This document shows, piece after piece, positions 8,300 to 18,038 of a stretch of DNA of 64,000 bases. Origin of the DNA: Sphingobacterium cellulitidis (GTDB taxonomy: Bacteria > Bacteroidota > Bacteroidia > Sphingobacteriales > Sphingobacteriaceae); contig NOUX01000011.1 in NCBI GenBank assembly GCA_002245855.1, forward strand, positions 62,001 to 126,000, read 5' to 3'. The position numbers were made by a program, and so were the translations under genes. A model generated the notes under the pieces. The model did no database searches, was not told where the DNA came from, and saw only the letters and a program-made list of their open reading frames with translations. Within the stretch, counting starts at the first letter, position 1. Every line of letters starts with the position of its first letter.

Positions 8300-9217
8300 C
8301 TATGGTGTTTCAAAACCATATTTCTTATAAATTGCTTTTGCTTCCGCCGACTTCATGAAATCTACAAAATCCTTGGCAGCTTGTGCTCTAGGTGCATCCT
8401 TCATTTCAGCAATCATGTAAGTAGCTTTGATATTTTCATTATCAGGAATTTCTACCATTTCTACCGGATGCTTTAATAGTTGTTGGTAAACTACTTCTGA
8501 ATACCAAACAGGTGCAGCATCGACTTCTTGATAAAGAATCTTCATCGGACTTTCCCGATGGTGAATTTTGGTCAAATAGGTTGAGCCATTGTCCACTTTT
8601 TCCTTCATGATGCTGTTTTCTAATTCAGCACCACCAAGTTTTTTATATACTGAAACAATTTGCCTTCCGATTCCTTCCCATGCAGGATTAGGCATTGCTA
8701 TCTTCACATCCTTACGGGCAAGGTCTTGGACTTTCTTTACTGATTTAGGGTTTCCCTTAGGAACCATAATAGCCAATTTATTGTATGCATAGACCTCAGT
8801 TCTGGCAAAGAGGTTTTGCATGCTGTCAATTCTATTTTTACCAGCGGCATATACATCGGGTTTATGGGTTATTTTCATATTCCCAATCGTAATTGATCCG
8901 CCTTCAATTTGTTTAGCCAAAATTCCAGGCGGCAAGGTTTCAACGAATATTCGTTCGTAATTCGGATGTTTCTTTTTAAAAGCTTCCAGCAGATCATCCA
9001 TCACCATAAACTGATTTCCAGCAAAGAAAACAACGAGTTGCGGATCTACAATATCTCCAAATAAATCCGGGACATTATCAATTCCAAGAACTGTAAAGTT
9101 CACAGCAGATTGTGGAGGAGTATTCCAAGGTGGATCATATTGATATTTGTCCTGTGCATTTACTTTATTCATCATCAATATAACAGCTAGTAATAGTAAT
9201 CGTTTCATGTTCTTCAT
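8300..9217 (-). CDS. exported substrate-binding protein (ModA/PBP type II-like)
   Basis: The protein has 305 residues with a signal peptide (about 1-21, ending NAQ). The mature part has a type II periplasmic-binding-protein pattern: LVVFFAGNQFMVMDDLLEAF, a central KLAIMVPKGNPKSVKKVQDL, AMPNPAWEGIGRQIVSVYKK and a C-terminal AKDFVDFMKSAEAKAIYKKYGF. This resembles molybdate- or sulfate-type binding proteins, which bind oxyanions. No ABC permease or ATPase gene is nearby, so it may act as a sensor, chaperone or scavenger rather than feed a local transporter. It is the last gene of the tsdA-dsrE cluster, 28 nt after the dsrE-like gene. Binding an oxyanion of sulfur is plausible from the context but is inference. 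Confidence 0.75.
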   Translation of the reverse strand: MKNMKRLLLLAVILMMNKVNAQDKYQYDPPWNTPPQSAVNFTVLGIDNVPDLFGDIVDPQLVVFFAGNQFMVMDDLLEAFKKKHPNYERIFVETLPPGILAKQIEGGSITIGNMKITHKPDVYAAGKNRIDSMQNLFARTEVYAYNKLAIMVPKGNPKSVKKVQDLARKDVKIAMPNPAWEGIGRQIVSVYKKLGGAELENSIMKEKVDNGSTYLTKIHHRESPMKILYQEVDAAPVWYSEVVYQQLLKHPVEMVEIPDNENIKATYMIAEMKDAPRAQAAKDFVDFMKSAEAKAIYKKYGFETP

Positions 9218-9245
9218 TATATATCAATATTTTTTTAATGGGGAA

Positions 9246-9716
9246 TTAAGGTTTGACAATCACCCAACCTTCAGATGCGCGAATAACCAATTCACCATTT
9301 CCACTAGGAACATAGCCTATGAAATCAAAGAGCTGTTCTTTTTTCAGGTTTCGTTCATGTAAGGAATTGGTGCATTGTGCCACTCTTACACCTTTGGCTA
9401 TCAATTCTTTTAGGGCATCCTCATATCCAGAGTCTTTTAACATGACTTCGGTGCCTCCAGAGAATGTAATCAGTTCTACCTCGATTTTTCCTTCCAACCT
9501 AGGGTCATTAAGGACATTCTTTATGTTTCTAAATGCCTTTTTAATGATATCAGGGTTGTTGGAATCTAATTGATAAATAGCTTTGTAATGTTTGTTGTGA
9601 GCTACAGCACCAGTAAACTGGGCGTTTTCTTTTAGTTTGTTTTCCATATTGTTGCTTTGTGCCTTAAGGCTAATGCTTAATAAGATGATACTACAAATTA
9701 GAATGATATTTTTCAT
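9246..9716 (-). CDS. exported DsrE/DsrF-like sulfur-relay family protein
   Basis: The protein has 156 residues. A signal peptide (about 1-20, LKAQ) precedes a DsrE-like alpha/beta domain: HYKAIYQLDSNNPDIIKKAF, VELITFSGG, then ELIAKGVRVAQCTNSL. Cys115 sits at the position of the sulfur-carrying cysteine seen in many DsrE/TusD relatives. Those relatives are mostly cytoplasmic, so a secreted member is unusual and would work in the periplasm. It begins 5 nt after the tsdA-like stop, so co-translation or coupling is likely. In this context it could accept or bind sulfane sulfur linked to thiosulfate metabolism. The family is well supported; the role is inferred. Confidence 0.8.
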   Translation of the reverse strand: MKNIILICSIILLSISLKAQSNNMENKLKENAQFTGAVAHNKHYKAIYQLDSNNPDIIKKAFRNIKNVLNDPRLEGKIEVELITFSGGTEVMLKDSGYEDALKELIAKGVRVAQCTNSLHERNLKKEQLFDFIGYVPSGNGELVIRASEGWVIVKP

Positions 9717-9721
9717 GGGTA

Positions 9722-10765
9722 TTAAAAATTAAATGGTCCGTATTTATGTTGTTCTTCTGATATATTATCTGCGAAAGGAGGGTAGGGACTATCCTTAGGT
9801 TTCTTGCTTAAATCAGGGTAATCTTTTTCCTTATTCATTTTCGAAGGCCTTTCAAAGGAGTTTATATAAGCTGCGACATCATAGGCTTCCTCATCGGATA
9901 AAATTGGTGATTCAGCTCTTGCGCCTAATGGCATGTTTCCTTTAATAAATTTGGCTGCGGTTAGCATTCTGCCCATTCCGGCGCCATCGTTGAAAGAGTC
10001 TGATCCCCATAATGGCGGATACATATAACCTTCATCAGGTGCATCAGCTTTTTTAGGTAATCCCAAGCCATTCGGTTGATGACAACTTACGCATTGGGTT
10101 TTAAAGACAGATTCACCATGTTGCAAGTCGGCTCTTCTGTCTGGCGCTTTTAATTCGACAAAGCCTTGGCCTTCGATTCTGCCGCCAACTTTTACATCCT
10201 TGCTGAGGTGTTTGATATAACTTACGATAGCAATCATTTCAGTGCTTTCAAATGGGAGTTTTTTGCCGTTCATGCTACGTTCAAAGCATCCGTTGATTCT
10301 TTCTTCCAAGGTTGCCACCTTACCTTCACGTCCGCTGTAAATCGGGAATAGAGCACTCAAGCCAATATAGGGCGCGGCATATTCCTTTGTTCCGCCATTT
10401 AAATGACAACTTCCACAAGCTAGATTATTACCTGTAAAAACTGCGCCATGTTTGTTGTTCGGGCCTAGGTATTTCGGAGTTTCAATGATCAGCTTTTCTC
10501 CTAAAGCTGCCATTTTACCTTCCTCTGTATCTGGGAATGGAGCAACTTTAAAATCCTTTATATGAATTAAGGAATTAGAGTCCGCTTTGTTTTCAGTATT
10601 ATTTTCATCAGCCTTAACATGGAATATTTTAGTATTTACTCCCAGCGCTTGCAATATTATTAAAGCTACAATGAAGACAAATAAAGCCGCCACAATTTTT
10701 GTTTGTTTGGCGATCTTATTTACTTCCTTGAGAAGGTTCTTAGATTGGTTTAAATTGTTTTCCAT
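9722..10765 (-). CDS. tsdA: diheme cytochrome c, thiosulfate dehydrogenase (TsdA)-like
   Basis: The 347-residue protein has an N-terminal membrane anchor (about 24-43) and two c-type haem sites: CGSCH at 117-121 and CVSCH at 225-229. The segment LEERINGCFERSMNGK (about 153-168) is the TsdA signature. Its Cys160 corresponds to the unusual cysteine axial ligand of haem 1 in characterised TsdA enzymes, which interconvert thiosulfate and tetrathionate. Met278 in GNMPLG is a candidate ligand for haem 2. The direction of the reaction cannot be told from sequence. It heads a three-gene cluster with dsrE-like and binding-protein genes. A LysR gene lies immediately upstream on the same strand, with palindromes between them. 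Confidence 0.82.
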   Translation of the reverse strand: MENNLNQSKNLLKEVNKIAKQTKIVAALFVFIVALIILQALGVNTKIFHVKADENNTENKADSNSLIHIKDFKVAPFPDTEEGKMAALGEKLIIETPKYLGPNNKHGAVFTGNNLACGSCHLNGGTKEYAAPYIGLSALFPIYSGREGKVATLEERINGCFERSMNGKKLPFESTEMIAIVSYIKHLSKDVKVGGRIEGQGFVELKAPDRRADLQHGESVFKTQCVSCHQPNGLGLPKKADAPDEGYMYPPLWGSDSFNDGAGMGRMLTAAKFIKGNMPLGARAESPILSDEEAYDVAAYINSFERPSKMNKEKDYPDLSKKPKDSPYPPFADNISEEQHKYGPFNF

Positions 10766-10770
10766 ATGAA

Positions 10771-10778
10771 CAAACTTA
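10771..10778 (-). promoter_or_regulatory. -7 element (TAAGTTTG) of the tsdA cluster
   Basis: TAAGTTTG on the minus strand lies 5 nt from the tsdA start codon, so transcription would begin at or just beside the ATG. No -33 TTG is present, which fits an activator-dependent promoter. Confidence 0.55.
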
Positions 10779-10811
10779 AGCTTGTTAATGGACTTGCTAA
10801 AACGGTAAAAT

Positions 10812-10836
10812 GTTATAGCCTATAACCTTAGGTTAT
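10812..10836. promoter_or_regulatory. two overlapping palindromes, candidate LysR-type operator
   Basis: GTTATA-GCC-TATAAC (10812-10826) overlaps ATAACC-TTA-GGTTAT (10822-10836). Each contains the T-N11-A pattern of LysR-family sites. They lie roughly 47-71 nt upstream of the predicted tsdA transcription start, where LysR activators usually bind. Confidence 0.65.
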
Positions 10837-10837
10837 G

Positions 10838-11737
10838 CTAGTTTATAAGTGCTTGATTAATAAAGCGTATAAACTGTTTGGGGAGGCCTGAAAGCTCGCC
10901 ATGCAGGTGAACTAAATAGAGTTCTCGATTGATTTCAAAGTTTTCTACGTCAATTTGTTTCAATATTCCGTTTTCAATTTCAGTTTGAACAGCATATTTA
11001 GACAATATTCCAATACTATTACTATAGCGGATATATTGCTTGATAGATTCAGAACTCGACATTTGAACCCGATTGATTAAATCTCGGGCCGTAATGTTAT
11101 TTTCGCCGAATTTTTGAAATACAATATCATTGGTTCCAGACCCATGTTCCCTGAAAATAAATTCTTGTTTTTTGAGCTCATCCAAACCAATGCTCGTCTG
11201 CTTAAATAATGGATGGTCATGTCGTGCAACCCAGATTAACTGATCATCGAGGATCTTGTTGTATTTTAAGGACTGATCCACCGCGATTCCTTCCACAAAG
11301 CCTAAACCAATCTTTCTTTCATATAACCAACGGTCCACTTGTGCGGTATTCCCGGTAAATAACTTAATATTGATCAAAGGGTTTTCTTCCGAAAATTGGG
11401 CAATAAGTTTTGGAAGGATATATTGTGCCAGGGTGGTACTTGCACCGATAACTAAATTACCACGGATCTGGTTATTTAATAGTCCAAGTTTATAATCAGC
11501 CAATTCATATTCATGGATTATCACCTTGACCGACTCCATTAATGTAGCGCCAGCTTCAGTCAATAAAATTCGACTACCATTCCTTAAAAATAATGCCTGG
11601 CCAATGGTATTTTCAAGTTCTTGAATATGTTTTGATACCGCAGGTTGGCTTATGTTTAGTTCACGGGAAGCCTTAGTGAAACTTAAATCCCGCGCTGCAT
11701 GATAAAATACCTTGACCCTAAAACTAACTTCTAACAT
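10838..11737 (-). CDS. LysR-family transcriptional regulator
   Basis: The protein has 299 residues. The N-terminal winged helix-turn-helix includes FYHAARDLSFTKASRELNIS and QPAVSKHIQELE (about 11-43). A substrate-binding effector domain (about 88-295) contains GNLVIGASTTLAQYILPKL, typical of CysB/CbbR-like members. It is encoded on the same strand 72 nt upstream of tsdA rather than divergently. The overlapping T-N11-A palindromes lie in that gap, so it probably controls the sulfur module. The inducer is unknown; a sulfur oxyanion would be logical but is inferred. A YeiH-type transporter, a family often controlled by LysR proteins, lies elsewhere at 51.8 kb. Confidence 0.9.
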   Translation of the reverse strand: MLEVSFRVKVFYHAARDLSFTKASRELNISQPAVSKHIQELENTIGQALFLRNGSRILLTEAGATLMESVKVIIHEYELADYKLGLLNNQIRGNLVIGASTTLAQYILPKLIAQFSEENPLINIKLFTGNTAQVDRWLYERKIGLGFVEGIAVDQSLKYNKILDDQLIWVARHDHPLFKQTSIGLDELKKQEFIFREHGSGTNDIVFQKFGENNITARDLINRVQMSSSESIKQYIRYSNSIGILSKYAVQTEIENGILKQIDVENFEINRELYLVHLHGELSGLPKQFIRFINQALIN

Positions 11738-11759
11738 GAGTAAAATTGATTTCTATTTG

Positions 11760-14657
11760 TTAAACTTCTTCTTCTGCCTTTTCAGAAATACTGTACCGGT
11801 AAAATAATCCATAAGGATCAGAAGGATAGACTTGTGCTTCCGGATTATGTTTAAATGGTATTTCCGGATTAAATAATTCTTCCAATTTTTCTCTTAAGAA
11901 TTCAACGAACACCTTTTTTTGATCTTCAAGAATCAAATCCTCAAAAACCATACTACCACTTTTATTTCTGAATAAGGTCCCATCTTCTCCCATCCTTCTA
12001 GCAACATATAGATGGGGTTCCAAGCCTTGAATTCCTGACTTTTCCTCATAAACATAAGCATAGAACAAGGTTTGTAGCAAGGCTTTATTCTCGGTGTTTT
12101 CAGCAAATACCTTTTCTAGATTGCCAAAAACAACTTGGTCAGCTCCCGTTTTGTAATCGACAATTCGAAGTTTACGGATTCCCTGCTTCGTAATTACCTC
12201 ATCCACACGGTCAATAATTCCATATAATTTGACTTTTTCAGGTTTGCCATTCACTTGGATTTCAAAGTCCAATAGGTAGTCCTTATCATTTTCCAGTTCA
12301 ACAATTTTTATCGATTCATATTGATCCATATCATACTGAAGGTACATCTTGATATACTCTGAGGAAATCTTATGCATAATCCGTTGAAGGCTGTTGAGGT
12401 CTTCCAATTTCTGGAGTTCGGATTCGTACTGCTTCGCGATTTCATCAATGACCACAGAGTCTACAAGGTCAAGTGCAGATTGAAGTTCTGAGGTTGGGAC
12501 AAAATCATTTTTGGATAATAATGGCGTTAGCAGGCGCTCCATACATTCATGGATCACGGTTCCCAATTTATTCATTTCAAATTCCTGGGAAATTGTTGGT
12601 GGCTCCTTAATCTCGGCAACATATTTTAAGAAAAATTGCAGCGGTGACATCAGATAACTTGTAAATGCGGAAGCGGAGATTGGCTTTTGAGAGCCGATAT
12701 AGGAGTTGAATAATTTATCCCATATTTCGCCTTTTTTCTCAATCAGTAATTCCTGCGGTTGTACTGGAAATAAAAGCGGTTGAACCTGAGCATGCTGGAT
12801 GAAATTGAAATTTGTTTCATAATCCAATTGCTTGATAAATCTACTTTCTTCACCTGAGCTGCTTTCATCGACAATGCCGTTGAAAAACAGATGGATATCA
12901 TCGCTATATTGGAAATGTCTGTAGAATAAGTATGCGGAGAGCGCATCTTGATTTTCAAGAACCGGAAGTCCATATGCTTTTCTCAAGTTATTTGGGAGAA
13001 ACGTTGCTGAGCTTGATGTTTTAGGAAGAATGCCTTCATTGGCACCCAAGATGTAAACGTGGTCAAAGTTAAGACAACGACTTTCCAATAGTCCCATAAT
13101 CTGAATTCCGTAAAGCTGATCACCTTCAATTGCTGAATTTATAGGGGATAAGGCTTTTTTGATCAATCCACTTTGGAACAAAACACTCAAGTTACCCAGT
13201 TTTTCAAAACCTAGATGCAATTGATTGAGGACCTTCTTTGCTTCAATCAATAGGTTGGACTCGATAAGTCGGGTTCTCCCTTCCAAGGTCAAGCTACTAA
13301 GCAGATCGTCAATCAACCCAATCATCTTAGGAATAAGATCCTTAGGGTTTTGCAACGGTTTAAAGAAACTTCCTAAGACGGAGCTGCTGACATTAATCTC
13401 GGCTACAGGAATCTCGAAGAGCTGTTTTTTTGAAGATTCAATTTGAATTTCCTGTTTTTGTTTCCAACTTACCTTCGTCATTGGATGGCTTAAAAAGGTT
13501 TCCAATAACTGGTAAGGAATTTTATCTTTTTTCTGTTGCGATACTAAAAGTTGAACTTCAAGCCATAAATCTAGTATTCCATAAATTGGAGACTGAATTA
13601 GTGGGTATCCAGTTGTGATATTGAGGTCAATTGCTGGTAGACTTTGCAATAAAGGAACCAAGAGACTTTCATCGGCTAATAAGATCGCTGCAGTTTCATT
13701 CTTGAAATCAAACTCATGTTTTTGTAAAACATTATGAAGCAATTTTGCCTCACTGTTCTTTCCCAAGGACTTATATAAATTGACTTCACCATTTCGGTTT
13801 CCAATAATGTTAGGAGCTTCCCCCAATGCATTCTGAAGTCCTGTTTGGAATAGGTTCCTTCTAAGGAATAAACCAGCTTCTTGAAGGTTATCATCCAGAT
13901 AATGGGCATCAACGTCAAAGTAGAATAAAGCTAGATCCTCATTCTGCCATTTTTTAAATAGTGTGGCTTCAGCTCTATTTAGGGCGTTGAATCCAACAAA
14001 TAGGACTTTTTTATATTTTTTGATGAAACTTTGGATCTCTGATTTACCTTCAGCAAGTTCGCGGTATATGGTAGGAAAGTTTGTTTGTTTCTCTTGTTTC
14101 AGCTTTTCTTTGAAAGCGTTGTACAGGACAGGTAGTCTTTTCCAAAGCGCAAGGAACCGCTGTTGAACCGCCGTATGGCCTTTCATGCTGAATGATTTCC
14201 AGAATTGTTTGATAAAAGACTGTTGTTCTTCAGTGAAGTGCTGAAAAGTGATGTCAATTTCTGTTGTGTCAAACAACTCCATGTAGATTTGGTCCACTGG
14301 CACCAAGTCATAATCTATCTGACCAAAATCACTCAAGATGATTTCCGCGATTGGGTAAAATTCTTCCAAGGATTCAGGATCACGACCTTCTTTGATTAAA
14401 AGCTCATTGTGCAATTCATATAAATAAAAGAATTGATTCAATGGAGTTGCCTGTAAGTCATTGCTTGATTGACCAAAGAATTCCTGAATGGTATAAAATT
14501 GAGGTGACCAGATTGCCTTTCCATAAACATCTACCAGATGTTTCTTCAAATAGGTGATCGGTCTTTTATTGTTGAAAACAATGGCGATATCTGATATTTC
14601 CTGTCCAAACCTCGTTTGGATATCTTCTGCTACTAATCTTAAGAATGCTTTTTCCAT
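11760..14657 (-). CDS. addB: AddB-like PD-(D/E)XK nuclease/inactivated helicase subunit
   Basis: The protein has 965 residues. The N-terminal two thirds has a helicase-like layout without a clear Walker A, as in AddB: FNALNRAEATLFKKWQ, then EGDQLYGIQIMGLLESRCLNFDHVYILGANEGILP. The C-terminal PDDEXK_1 nuclease domain shows SPLQFFLKYVAEI, an H-x(4)-E segment (IHECMERLL) and the catalytic RIVDYKTG (Asp834-Lys836). With the partner gene it forms a helicase-nuclease that processes double-strand breaks for RecA loading. It starts 9 nt after the stop of the AddA-like gene, so the two form an operon. Whether a Chi-like sequence controls it cannot be judged here. Confidence 0.82.
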   Translation of the reverse strand: MEKAFLRLVAEDIQTRFGQEISDIAIVFNNKRPITYLKKHLVDVYGKAIWSPQFYTIQEFFGQSSNDLQATPLNQFFYLYELHNELLIKEGRDPESLEEFYPIAEIILSDFGQIDYDLVPVDQIYMELFDTTEIDITFQHFTEEQQSFIKQFWKSFSMKGHTAVQQRFLALWKRLPVLYNAFKEKLKQEKQTNFPTIYRELAEGKSEIQSFIKKYKKVLFVGFNALNRAEATLFKKWQNEDLALFYFDVDAHYLDDNLQEAGLFLRRNLFQTGLQNALGEAPNIIGNRNGEVNLYKSLGKNSEAKLLHNVLQKHEFDFKNETAAILLADESLLVPLLQSLPAIDLNITTGYPLIQSPIYGILDLWLEVQLLVSQQKKDKIPYQLLETFLSHPMTKVSWKQKQEIQIESSKKQLFEIPVAEINVSSSVLGSFFKPLQNPKDLIPKMIGLIDDLLSSLTLEGRTRLIESNLLIEAKKVLNQLHLGFEKLGNLSVLFQSGLIKKALSPINSAIEGDQLYGIQIMGLLESRCLNFDHVYILGANEGILPKTSSSATFLPNNLRKAYGLPVLENQDALSAYLFYRHFQYSDDIHLFFNGIVDESSSGEESRFIKQLDYETNFNFIQHAQVQPLLFPVQPQELLIEKKGEIWDKLFNSYIGSQKPISASAFTSYLMSPLQFFLKYVAEIKEPPTISQEFEMNKLGTVIHECMERLLTPLLSKNDFVPTSELQSALDLVDSVVIDEIAKQYESELQKLEDLNSLQRIMHKISSEYIKMYLQYDMDQYESIKIVELENDKDYLLDFEIQVNGKPEKVKLYGIIDRVDEVITKQGIRKLRIVDYKTGADQVVFGNLEKVFAENTENKALLQTLFYAYVYEEKSGIQGLEPHLYVARRMGEDGTLFRNKSGSMVFEDLILEDQKKVFVEFLREKLEELFNPEIPFKHNPEAQVYPSDPYGLFYRYSISEKAEEEV

Positions 14658-14666
14658 AAAATCTAA

Positions 14667-17600
14667 TTATTTCACCTCTACCAATTCCTTGGATTTTGCA
14701 TAATATAAATATCCTTTGATATTGCTGTAGCCAACATTGCTTAATGCGTTCATATATCGTCCTACTTGAGTTTTATGATTGATATAATCTCCTTGTGTGA
14801 ATTTAAAATCCAAGACAATAGTTTCGTTATCCTTTGTAAATACTTTATCAGGTCGCTGTGTGCTTCCATCTTCAAGGATAATGCTGGATTCATTCCATAT
14901 TTTATAATCTCCAGTTAACCATTGATTGATTACTGGATGGTTCCAGATTTGTTGAATTTCTTCTAATAAAAGGTCTTTCTCATCGACAGCCAAAATGCCT
15001 TCTGCTATGTATTGATTAACCAGAGGGTCAATCTTGGACTCTTCTTTAACCAGCGAGATAATCTCATGTGCTAAAACCCCATATTGAGCGGCTTTTTCCA
15101 ACATCAGGATGGTATTGATGGTTCTGGAAGTAGATTTCTCAAGCGCACTTTCTAAAGCCAAGGATTGCGGATAATATTCAAGGGTGATTTTTTTGATTTC
15201 CTGATCAGAATCTTTCTTGGACTTCTCCTTTGCTTTTCCTTCATTATCAATGAGGGAAAGTGAATTATTCTCTAATTGAAATGCGGAATGGGTATCCGAT
15301 AAAGCCTGAATCAGCAAGTCACTAATAAATTCATTTTTAACTTCTGGGCCTAAGATTTCACCTGTTTTTTTATCCACAGTTTCCTTGAACTGAGGCGCAG
15401 TAATATATAGGTGACTTTTGGCACGTGTGGTCGCCACATAGAATGTATTTAGGGCATCCATATAATTGAAAAGCATTTCCTCAAAGTATTGCTTGAAGAA
15501 GATGGATTTTCCTAAGGTTTGGGTATATTTTACAGGTATTTTTCCGAGGTCTGAAAATGGACTCTCTAGAACATTGATCCAGAAATCGCCGTTTGTCAAT
15601 CCATCCAATTTCCATGATGAAAATGGAATCATTACCACCTCGTAGGCTAAGCCTTTTGATTTATGAATGGTGCTGACCTCAATAGCATCGACCTTATCAT
15701 TGGAAGGTAGGACAGCTTTTTCGCCGTCTTCATCCCAGTACTCCAAGAACTGAATAATACCTCTTTCACCTTGTGTTGAAAAAGCAGTAACCTGGTCTTT
15801 AAATGCTAACAAATAGGGAAGATGAATACTACCAGCATCGCCTAAATGATAGGTTTCAATTAGTTTTTCTACCAAATGAACCAAAGGCATTTTCTGCAGC
15901 TGACTCCAGTTTTCGATTAATGCTATTGGCAATACGGCCGAAAGTTCATTCAGTTTATTATTCTTGAATTTTAGCCAGTTGGACTCTTCAAAAAAGGATT
16001 TTCCTTGAGCCAACTGATACAGGTAAGCCATATTCGCATGGTGCAAAACATGTTTTTCAGATTGAAAAACCAATGCTCTCAAGGTTTCAATAATCAGACC
16101 AACCGCATGGTTGGAGATTAAACTCAGGGCATCACCGGAAATAACTTCAAAATCTAAATTTTCCGAATTTTTATAGCGCATAAGTTCCTGGATGACCATT
16201 TTCGCCTGCGCGTTGCTTCTTACCAAGATGCCTATATCGGCTGGTTTATATTTTCCAGAACGGATCCACTCTGCAATCTTTTGACAAAGAGCCTCCACCG
16301 ATTCTTCCATCACCTGGTTGTTTCTCGCTCGACCATCACTAACTGGGAAGAAATTGATTTCAATATTCCCTTGCGGTAGTCCCGTTTCAAGTTTTTCTTG
16401 AGGAATTAGTTGGTTGCTATTTTCGTATGCTTTAACCAGTAGGTTGTTGTTTCCCGTTTCATTCCACCATATCATACCCTCTTCATTCAAGCTTTCAGCG
16501 ACTTTGTCATTCAGAACTTGTTGGAGTAGGTTAGGGATTTTTTCAAATAGGTAATTATTGAAATTAATAATATTAGGGAGACTTCGGAAATTGGTGTCCA
16601 AAGTTCCATTTTCAATAAACTCCTTGACATTCTGAGCATCTAGATGGAAATTACTAGATACCTGCTGGTCTATTTGTTGCAATAAAATTCTCCAATCACC
16701 ATTTCTCCAGCGATAAATGCTTTGCTTCACATCACCTACAACGAGGTGTTCTGATATTTTTCCAGTAGCATCCGCCAAGGCATTCAGCAGGAGCGGGCTG
16801 TAATTTTTCCATTGTATCCTGGAAGTATCTTGAAATTCATCGAATAGGAAGTAATTGTACTTATTGCCAATTTTTTCCCAGATAAAAGTAGGGTCGCTAT
16901 GTTCATCGAGTCCTAATTTATTTAATAGAATTTGAGCATCAGATATCAGTTGGGCTGAGTTTTCTTTTCTCCACTGACTCAGGAGGTCACTCATTTCTTT
17001 TAATAAACGAAGGAAATATAGGTTGGTCTGTACCGATTGGTAGGCAATATAGAGTGCGAAGTGCTGTTCTAATGCCAGAATAGCATCTATGGCAGGATGA
17101 ATTCCCTGCATATAATCATATCGTACCTCTTTATTCCCATCAGTAAAGGCATCTTCATTATCTATTAGTTCAGCGAATTTATCGAAAATCCTTCCCTGAA
17201 TATCCGAGATTGATATTTTTCGGAGATCCACATTGATCTTACTTGCTGATACCAATTTGTTTCTGGATTTGCCTTTCATTTCTGAATCATCGATATTCAG
17301 ACTTCGATAGACTGCTTTAAAAGCCTCTAACCCTTGGTTCAAGGCATCCAGAAAAGTCTTTGTTTTTTCTTCAATCTCACTATTCAACAGGTTGAAGATT
17401 TTGTGAGTATCTGCAGAAATCATATAGCTGTCAAACTCCTGAAAGTTCTCCGAAAATATGAGACTGGCCAAGCTCATCAATTGATGCCTGTAATTCCAGT
17501 TTTCATTGTTATTTATCTTTTGCTCGGCATAATTGATAATCCATTCAAGTAAATCTGGTCGTTCATCCAATAATTGGTTTAGCATGACGGTTAAATCACG

Positions 17601-18038
17601 TTTGACCTTGTTGCTATTCATTTCAATTGCATAAGCTGAATCCAGATTCAGTTCGTAAGTAAAGCTTCGAATTACCTTTTGGGAGAATCCATCGATTGTG
17701 CTTACAGAGAAGTGGCTGTAATCATGCAGGACTCTGCGATAAATGCGATTGGCTTTTTCTTGAATCAGTTGTGGATTCCAATTAGCATTTTGACCTAATA
17801 GTTGCTTCCTATATTGTTCGATTTCTTTTTTGGGATCAGCAATAGCAAGTCCATGCAATACAGTCATTATTCTACCTTTCATTTCGGCAGTAGCCTTATT
17901 GGTAAACGTAACGGCGAGAATTTCACGGTAACTACTTTCTTTAGATAGCAGTAAAGTCAGATAGTGAACAGTCAGACTAAATGTTTTTCCGGATCCAGCA
18001 GAAGCCTTTACAATCTTTAAGGGAGCAATTCTTTGCAT
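14667..18038 (-). CDS. addA: AddA/RecB-like UvrD-family helicase-nuclease
   Basis: The protein has 1123 residues. The superfamily 1A helicase motifs are clear: ASAGSGKT (12-19), AVTFTNKATAEMKGRI, the Walker B box DEFQDTSRIQW, GDVKQSIYRWRNGD, IEVSTIHKSKGLAYEVVMIP and FYVATTRAKSHLYI. The C-terminus carries a RecB-type nuclease core, ETIVLDFKFTQGDY. It unwinds DNA ends with the AddB-like partner encoded downstream. It is the first gene of the two-gene operon. The 230 bp between its start and rpsP hold the rpsP promoter and no recognisable promoter for this gene. Confidence 0.88.
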   Translation of the reverse strand: MQRIAPLKIVKASAGSGKTFSLTVHYLTLLLSKESSYREILAVTFTNKATAEMKGRIMTVLHGLAIADPKKEIEQYRKQLLGQNANWNPQLIQEKANRIYRRVLHDYSHFSVSTIDGFSQKVIRSFTYELNLDSAYAIEMNSNKVKRDLTVMLNQLLDERPDLLEWIINYAEQKINNNENWNYRHQLMSLASLIFSENFQEFDSYMISADTHKIFNLLNSEIEEKTKTFLDALNQGLEAFKAVYRSLNIDDSEMKGKSRNKLVSASKINVDLRKISISDIQGRIFDKFAELIDNEDAFTDGNKEVRYDYMQGIHPAIDAILALEQHFALYIAYQSVQTNLYFLRLLKEMSDLLSQWRKENSAQLISDAQILLNKLGLDEHSDPTFIWEKIGNKYNYFLFDEFQDTSRIQWKNYSPLLLNALADATGKISEHLVVGDVKQSIYRWRNGDWRILLQQIDQQVSSNFHLDAQNVKEFIENGTLDTNFRSLPNIINFNNYLFEKIPNLLQQVLNDKVAESLNEEGMIWWNETGNNNLLVKAYENSNQLIPQEKLETGLPQGNIEINFFPVSDGRARNNQVMEESVEALCQKIAEWIRSGKYKPADIGILVRSNAQAKMVIQELMRYKNSENLDFEVISGDALSLISNHAVGLIIETLRALVFQSEKHVLHHANMAYLYQLAQGKSFFEESNWLKFKNNKLNELSAVLPIALIENWSQLQKMPLVHLVEKLIETYHLGDAGSIHLPYLLAFKDQVTAFSTQGERGIIQFLEYWDEDGEKAVLPSNDKVDAIEVSTIHKSKGLAYEVVMIPFSSWKLDGLTNGDFWINVLESPFSDLGKIPVKYTQTLGKSIFFKQYFEEMLFNYMDALNTFYVATTRAKSHLYITAPQFKETVDKKTGEILGPEVKNEFISDLLIQALSDTHSAFQLENNSLSLIDNEGKAKEKSKKDSDQEIKKITLEYYPQSLALESALEKSTSRTINTILMLEKAAQYGVLAHEIISLVKEESKIDPLVNQYIAEGILAVDEKDLLLEEIQQIWNHPVINQWLTGDYKIWNESSIILEDGSTQRPDKVFTKDNETIVLDFKFTQGDYINHKTQVGRYMNALSNVGYSNIKGYLYYAKSKELVEVK

